NCBI GenBank assembly: GCA_026874595.1 | Contig: CM049307.1 | Location: 78,218,643-78,282,642, forward strand | Direction of reading: 5' to 3' | DNA length: 64,000 nucleotides | DNA from: Sipunculus nudus | Lineage: Eukaryota; Annelida; Sipuncula; Golfingiida; Sipunculidae | Made by a program: the position numbers and the translations under genes | Notes under the pieces: generated by a model | What the model saw: the letters and a program-made list of their open reading frames with translations, nothing else | The model's database searches: none | What the model was told of the DNA's origin: nothing | In this document: in pieces, positions 59,471-64,000 of the stretch | Numbering within the stretch: the first letter of the stretch is position 1 | Layout: each line of letters begins with the position of its first letter

Positions 59471-60540
59471 TTAATCTGTACCCCGTCAGTCGTCAGTACC
59501 GGGATATTTTCAAAAGTAATGGCTGTAATACAAAAATAACATAATACAACTTGTCTCTCAGTGCTGTCACCTATCTGTCTTCGGAGACAATCAAATCAAT
59601 CCTCACATTTTTCATTTGTTGATTAATCTATATTTATTTCAACAGGAAACCAAAGTAGCCGAAAAGGATAATGAAAATACTTTCCTGCATAAAAATAAAA
59701 AGAAAGTGACAAATTTACATGAAAGTATATATGTATTTATAAATGATCATATTGGAAAAGTGCACCTATATTCACACACGGCGAGATATATACAGATGCA
59801 TAATATACGTTAATACAGAATGACATTCAACATAAACAGATACATATACATATATTATGCTGGTAGGTGTAATACAATAAAACAATAAACGTTAAATGTC
59901 TAAGTCCATATCGAGCTTATCAATTAGATTAAAATAATGGTTAAAAATAAATGTATTTTTTGTTTGCAACAACTTTGTATACCACTTACCAAAGAAGCTT
60001 TTGAATAAGTGCAATCAACTAGTAGTAAAGCGGCGTGGACGGATAATGTAGTCAATAGCATGTTTTAATAAAATATGCTTAACTGAGCTACAAAGGTATT
60101 TCCAATGAAATAACATTTTCTTGAATTATTTGTTTTCTCTATTGGTGTTATGTGCTGGCTGTGTAATGCAAACAGGAGTATCCAGCTACGTTTCCCTAAT
60201 TAAACAAGTTCGAAAAGAGCTCGTCTATATAAAAAATATTTAGGACAACTTAGAAGAAAATACTCTCCTCTTCCATGTTACATTGACATGCCAATGGAAA
60301 ATAGGGATAATTTCATGTTGACGATGTTATTTTTCTTTGTATTTCTCAAGAGTCAGAGTTTAAATAATCAAAAACATTTTTCTTAAGAGAATCTATTGAA
60401 GTACACTGAATAATTGGAATAAGGAGGCTGTTACAAGGTTGGAAGGAAAGAAGGGCCACAGTCTTTCCATGTGAACCTCGGTAACCTTAGCAAATGCGAT
60501 TTGCGCAGACTTTGTTGGTATGGTAAAGACACGATACAGA
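59471..60540. other. Gene-free stretch
   Basis: AT-rich DNA. The ORF at 59616-59813 is low-complexity and unsupported. Confidence 0.45.
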
Positions 60541-60544
60541 AGCT

Positions 60545-60936
60545 TTCTTGGGTATTATTAAGGTATTTTAATATTATGTCTAAAATTTTTAAATGAAACC
60601 TTGTTGTAAGTAATGCTATCTACGAGTGCTTTTTAGTTCGAAAATTTCTGTCTTATTTCACAATCTGAGCGTGTCACAGATATATACTTCATACTTATCT
60701 TAATCTTTACGTCATGACATTCCTTATGCCTCAGAAACGATGTTTCAAATGTTTTAATACAGCAATGTGTCAACAAAAAACCTACATAATGGCTGATCAT
60801 GAGAAAAGGAAATGAGTGTTGATTATTTGCTTGGGTCCTAGACAGTGACGTCGATTTATCTTTGAGGGTGGGAATGATTCAAGGGCACCCTATAGAGCAC
60901 TGACATATAATTATATATATATATATATAGTAGGAC

Positions 60937-61009
<73 letters not shown>

Positions 61010-61165
61010 ATATATATATGAAATATATATATTAAACAAATGCGTCATAAAATATTTTGAAAATAATAAATATATTGAAAAAAAAAAATGGTTTACCTTG
61101 CAAAACCGTAACCTCAAACATCCGAAAAAATTTTGTCCCCCTATTTTTTTAGGATATTTTGGTTC
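60545..61165 (+). repeat. Interspersed repeat A, right copy
   Basis: Reverse complement of 1-570 with an expanded AT core (about 60909-61000) and a shorter G/C tract (61136-61141). Shared blocks include CAAGGTTTCA.TTAAAAATTT on the complement, GATCAGCC.TAATGTAGG, TCCTAGACAGTGACGTCGA and AACCGTAACCTCAAA. Confidence 0.75.
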
Positions 61166-61168
61166 ATT

Positions 61169-61169
<1 letters not shown>

Positions 61170-61225
<56 letters not shown>
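61170..61225. repeat. (AT)n tract at the left edge of TGTTAC element 2
   Basis: About 27 AT units ending directly at the element. Confidence 0.95.
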
Positions 61226-61226
<1 letters not shown>

Positions 61227-62082
61227 TGTTACGGAACCTAATATCAACAGATAACAAAAATCAGATTCTGTAACACTAGGCAGCGTGCAATGTCTAGGGG
61301 AATGAATAAAGAAGTCGGTATTGTTTTGCTAACAATAAATTATAATTTATTCTTAAAACAACCCTAACATTACAATACACTTAATTAATACAATTTCACA
61401 TTATAACTACTACAGTACAACAGTTAATCAATACAAGTATATAAATAAAGCGTACAGTACCTGAATACAACCACTGGCACAGCGACAAAAAGTCGTTTAA
61501 GCATATAAGCCAGTTCACACAAATCTTTTCAGAGAATAACAGTCGGGTTCAATCACAAAATCAATTTGTTATAATCAAAAAGTGAAGTTCTTGTTATAAT
61601 TCCGAAAGCAAACTGAAGACTAAATAAGATCCGTCACAAATTAAGAAGAAAAGCTATAACTGCGGCACTTACCGGAAAATGTCCACAACTGACTTGCGCT
61701 CTTCTGTGTCCGCTCGAATATATCTCTCTTCTCTCTCGGCCCTTAAACACAGCCCCTTATTTATAACTTTTCACCTCAAGCCGAGAACTTTCCATTTCTC
61801 GACCAATCCAAAGAATCCAATAGTACACACGTTACAGGAAACATCTTAAACAACATCGCTGTGTTTCTATATACCAGGAATCTCACGTGGGCCGGCCAGG
61901 CGAGTAAGCCCCAGACTAGCATGACCGCTGTGTTTACATGTGGGCGGCACCCGGCCAGCTAGAACAAGGAACGCTGTAGCATAGCAACGCCCAGGGCTTG
62001 AGCCAAACACGAATCAGAATGTCAACAGCGCAAAATTAAAGAGACATGTCAACAGCTCACAATAAAACAGACATCTGTAACA
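61227..62082 (+). mobile_element. TGTTAC...GTAACA element, copy 2
   Basis: 856 bp in the same orientation as 41276-42151, with the same TGTTACGGAACCTAATATCA start and ACATCTGTAACA end and no ORF. It is again bracketed by AT-rich repeats (61170-61225 and 62083 onward). Internal differences, including a missing ~25-bp segment near the left end and a changed right third, show the copies are not recent twins. Confidence 0.65.
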
Positions 62083-62128
62083 ATATAAATATATATAATA
62101 ATAATAATAATAAACTAGTTAGTCTATC

Positions 62129-62129
<1 letters not shown>

Positions 62130-62179
<50 letters not shown>

Positions 62180-62485
62180 ACATGTGTATATGTTGCTTAG
62201 GTCCTTATTAATAATTACAGTGGCAGGACTGTTTCCCCCGAATAACCTGACTTTATTTCAGGTTTTCTTTTGCATTGAACGCAAATGCTTTAGGAACCCG
62301 TGAATAAAACCGTTTCTGAAAAATAAGAAGGTAATTATACATTTTGGTAAATATATAAACTTTTGGAGGACCATGTTTAAATTTATTACCGTTTTAATTT
62401 AAATATAAAACATAATGAAACGTTTATTTCAGCACATCTAATGCAGATACAGGAGGCAGAAATTGAACAAAGTTTTGTTATTATT

Positions 62486-62562
<77 letters not shown>
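62130..62562. repeat. Series of (AT)n microsatellites
   Basis: AT runs at about 62130-62177 and 62489-62560, with an (AAT)n patch at 62095-62113. Nothing coding. Confidence 0.9.
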
Positions 62563-62565
<3 letters not shown>

Positions 62566-62749
62566 TATTATCCTAATTTCTTCATAGCCGAAGTGGAAGG
62601 ATACATTGATCACCCTATCAGAACTGCTTAAAAGTGTGTGTGTGGGGGAGGGGGATTCATATCCCTATACCCCTATATTGACGCCCCTGGTCCTAGTCCA
62701 TCGATATTAGATACTTAAATGACTGGATATCCAGAGGAAAATTAATAAC

Positions 62750-63025
62750 GATGGTCATATTGGCATAGTTATTATTATTTCCTAGCAGTTTTTTTTTTCA
62801 ATAATACGACGATACAGCAGCGTAGCGGTAACTGTATCTGTTTATCGGTATATATCAGAGGAAGGCACTTTTTTCACACTGTCACACTGATTAACCATGT
62901 TTTTACCAGGTAATATTGATGGACATATGGACATGATTATTATTAATTCTAAGCAGTTTTTTTGTTCCAATAACACGACGATTCAGCACCGTTGCGTTAA
63001 TTTTCCCGATATAGGTATTTGCTGT
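62750..63025. repeat. ~175-bp tandem duplication
   Basis: ATGG.CATAT.GGCAT.G.TATTATTA, (C/T)TA(G/A)GCAGTTTTTTT and AATA(A/C)(T/C)ACGACGAT.CAGCA occur near 62752-62823 and again near 62928-62998 with the same spacing. Confidence 0.55.
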
Positions 63026-63283
63026 TACATTTATATACTTGATCAGTTCCAACCTTCATATCTTAACTTTCTGTAGATGGGTATATGGAAATCCGTTTTT
63101 GGGTTGGATCATGGGTCATACACTTTTAACATAACTGGGGTTTTATAACTCCGTCGTCCCCTGTTTAACCTGAATCATGGTTTTACAGAGAGATGAACAA
63201 AAGATTTAGGTCAACCAGAAGAAAATATTCCGTCATACAGTTATATATTTAACGTTTTTGTATTCACTGTCTTCTAATTTCAG

Positions 63284-63447
63284 ACGAGTCAATGTGTCTG
63301 CAGAGACAGTTGAGCCTATGGACAGATTTCAAACTGAGAATAATTTCGAAACTGCCCCAATCAACAGATAAAGGATATAACTGTTTGAAAACCAACAGAG
63401 GTCGCTTTAGGTTATGTCTACTCAGAACTTACTGTAGTGACATCTAG
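63284..63447 (+). other. Orphan candidate terminal exon
   Basis: A pyrimidine-rich acceptor (CTGTCTTCTAATTTCAG) leads into 53 open codons (SMCLQRQLSLWTDFKLRIIS; NRGRFRLCLLRTYCSDI) and TAG at 63445-63447. No partner exon or family is recognised. Confidence 0.25.
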
Positions 63448-64000
63448 GGGAATAAGACGTCTTACTTATCTGTATACCACGACCTTTAGTTCGCGGCAAC
63501 TCATCTTTCAATGTGCTGTTTGTTACGCATCGGAATCCTGAATGTGGAGTCGGTGGTTCATGACTTGTTCCATAATCGTGTCACTGTATGTCTCTTTTGA
63601 TAAACTAATTATTCATGTATTTCTCTCTCTTTGTAGATATCACGTAACACCACATGAATGAACATTACACAGTAAAAGTGTTTATTTTATTGTTGTACTA
63701 TCCCCCCCCCAAAAAAAAGAGGGCCCCATGGAACTCGACGCTTAGCTTAATTTATCTTAATGATTTTTTTTAAATGTGGGTCCCGTGAACTTGACTCTTG
63801 AACTTAAATTCTGAGCACTTGTTATTCTTGACCTTACACCGTTCTGATTTTCATAACATTTCATCGACCCGTTCTTGAGAAATGTGATATTTCATCTGAT
63901 TCACAACAACTATGCAATTATTCAAGATAAACACCACTTCGATATTTAACAATAAAAAGAAATCTGTCCATTAGGGTTTTGTTAATAACTCACTATGTTC
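63448..64000. other. Gene-free stretch
   Basis: AT-rich DNA with a C/A run at 63702-63718. No gene is seen. Confidence 0.45.

Noticed and set aside
41276-62082. The two TGTTAC...GTAACA copies as the LTR pair of one ~20-kb retrotransposon
   Set aside because: The 19 kb between them hold a spliced host gene, satellites and other repeats, and no gag, protease, RT or integrase.

Overview
The window reads as nuclear DNA of an AT-rich animal genome, most likely a mollusc and plausibly a bivalve. Host genes are split by GT-AG introns. The intergenic DNA is dominated by (AT)n, (CT)n, (TTA)n and poly-G tracts and by many decayed transposons. Several repeats ring of bivalve interspersed elements, but that placement is from memory and I could not search a database. 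No bacterial, organellar or viral gene cluster is visible.

Layout, left to right. 1-3.6 kb: interspersed repeats (A, C, B), microsatellites and one promoter-like cluster. 3.6-8.7 kb: an apparently full-length LINE on the + strand, with ORF1 (coiled coil, RRM-like, RG-rich) and ORF2 (AP endonuclease, reverse transcriptase with YADD, C-terminal Cys/His motif). Its two ORFs share one reading frame and are separated by a single TAG. 9-16 kb: coding-like remnants, a ~334-bp repeat, a tandem array of self-complementary units (12.6-13.6 kb) and a second copy of repeat C. 16.4-22.8 kb: a graveyard of DNA-transposon protein genes, with a CACTA/EnSpm-like remnant, an unidentified coding remnant, a P-element/THAP9-like remnant and a Cys-rich minus-strand remnant. 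25.4-25.8 kb and 33.07-33.6 kb: two MITEs, each with matching terminal inverted repeats and a TTA target duplication. 27.4-29 kb: a third copy of repeat C, interrupted by other DNA.

31-35 kb holds pieces of SLC16 (monocarboxylate transporter)-like genes. An intact first coding exon lies on the + strand. A decayed exon for the middle of such a transporter lies on the - strand, with stops and frameshifts. A tRNA-derived SINE sits at 36.9 kb. Two ~860-bp elements that begin TGTTAC and end GTAACA (41.3 and 61.2 kb) both sit inside (TA)n tracts.

The best host gene is at 47.1-52.4 kb. Its four coding exons join to a 444-aa protein with N-terminal ankyrin repeats and a C-terminal SOCS box (ASB-like, a predicted Elongin/Cullin substrate receptor). 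Its second intron carries five ~330-bp tandem units. Two other unrelated arrays (11.1-12.1 and 44.5-46.7 kb) have nearly the same period. 53.3-54.8 kb is an old tandem duplication. 58.4-61.2 kb holds a 5'-truncated CR1/L2-like LINE tail and inverted copies of repeats B and A, mirroring the first 3.2 kb of the window.

Apart from the exons of the ASB-like gene, the genes show no sign of acting together. The window is one good host gene and fragments of transporter genes set in transposon-derived DNA.
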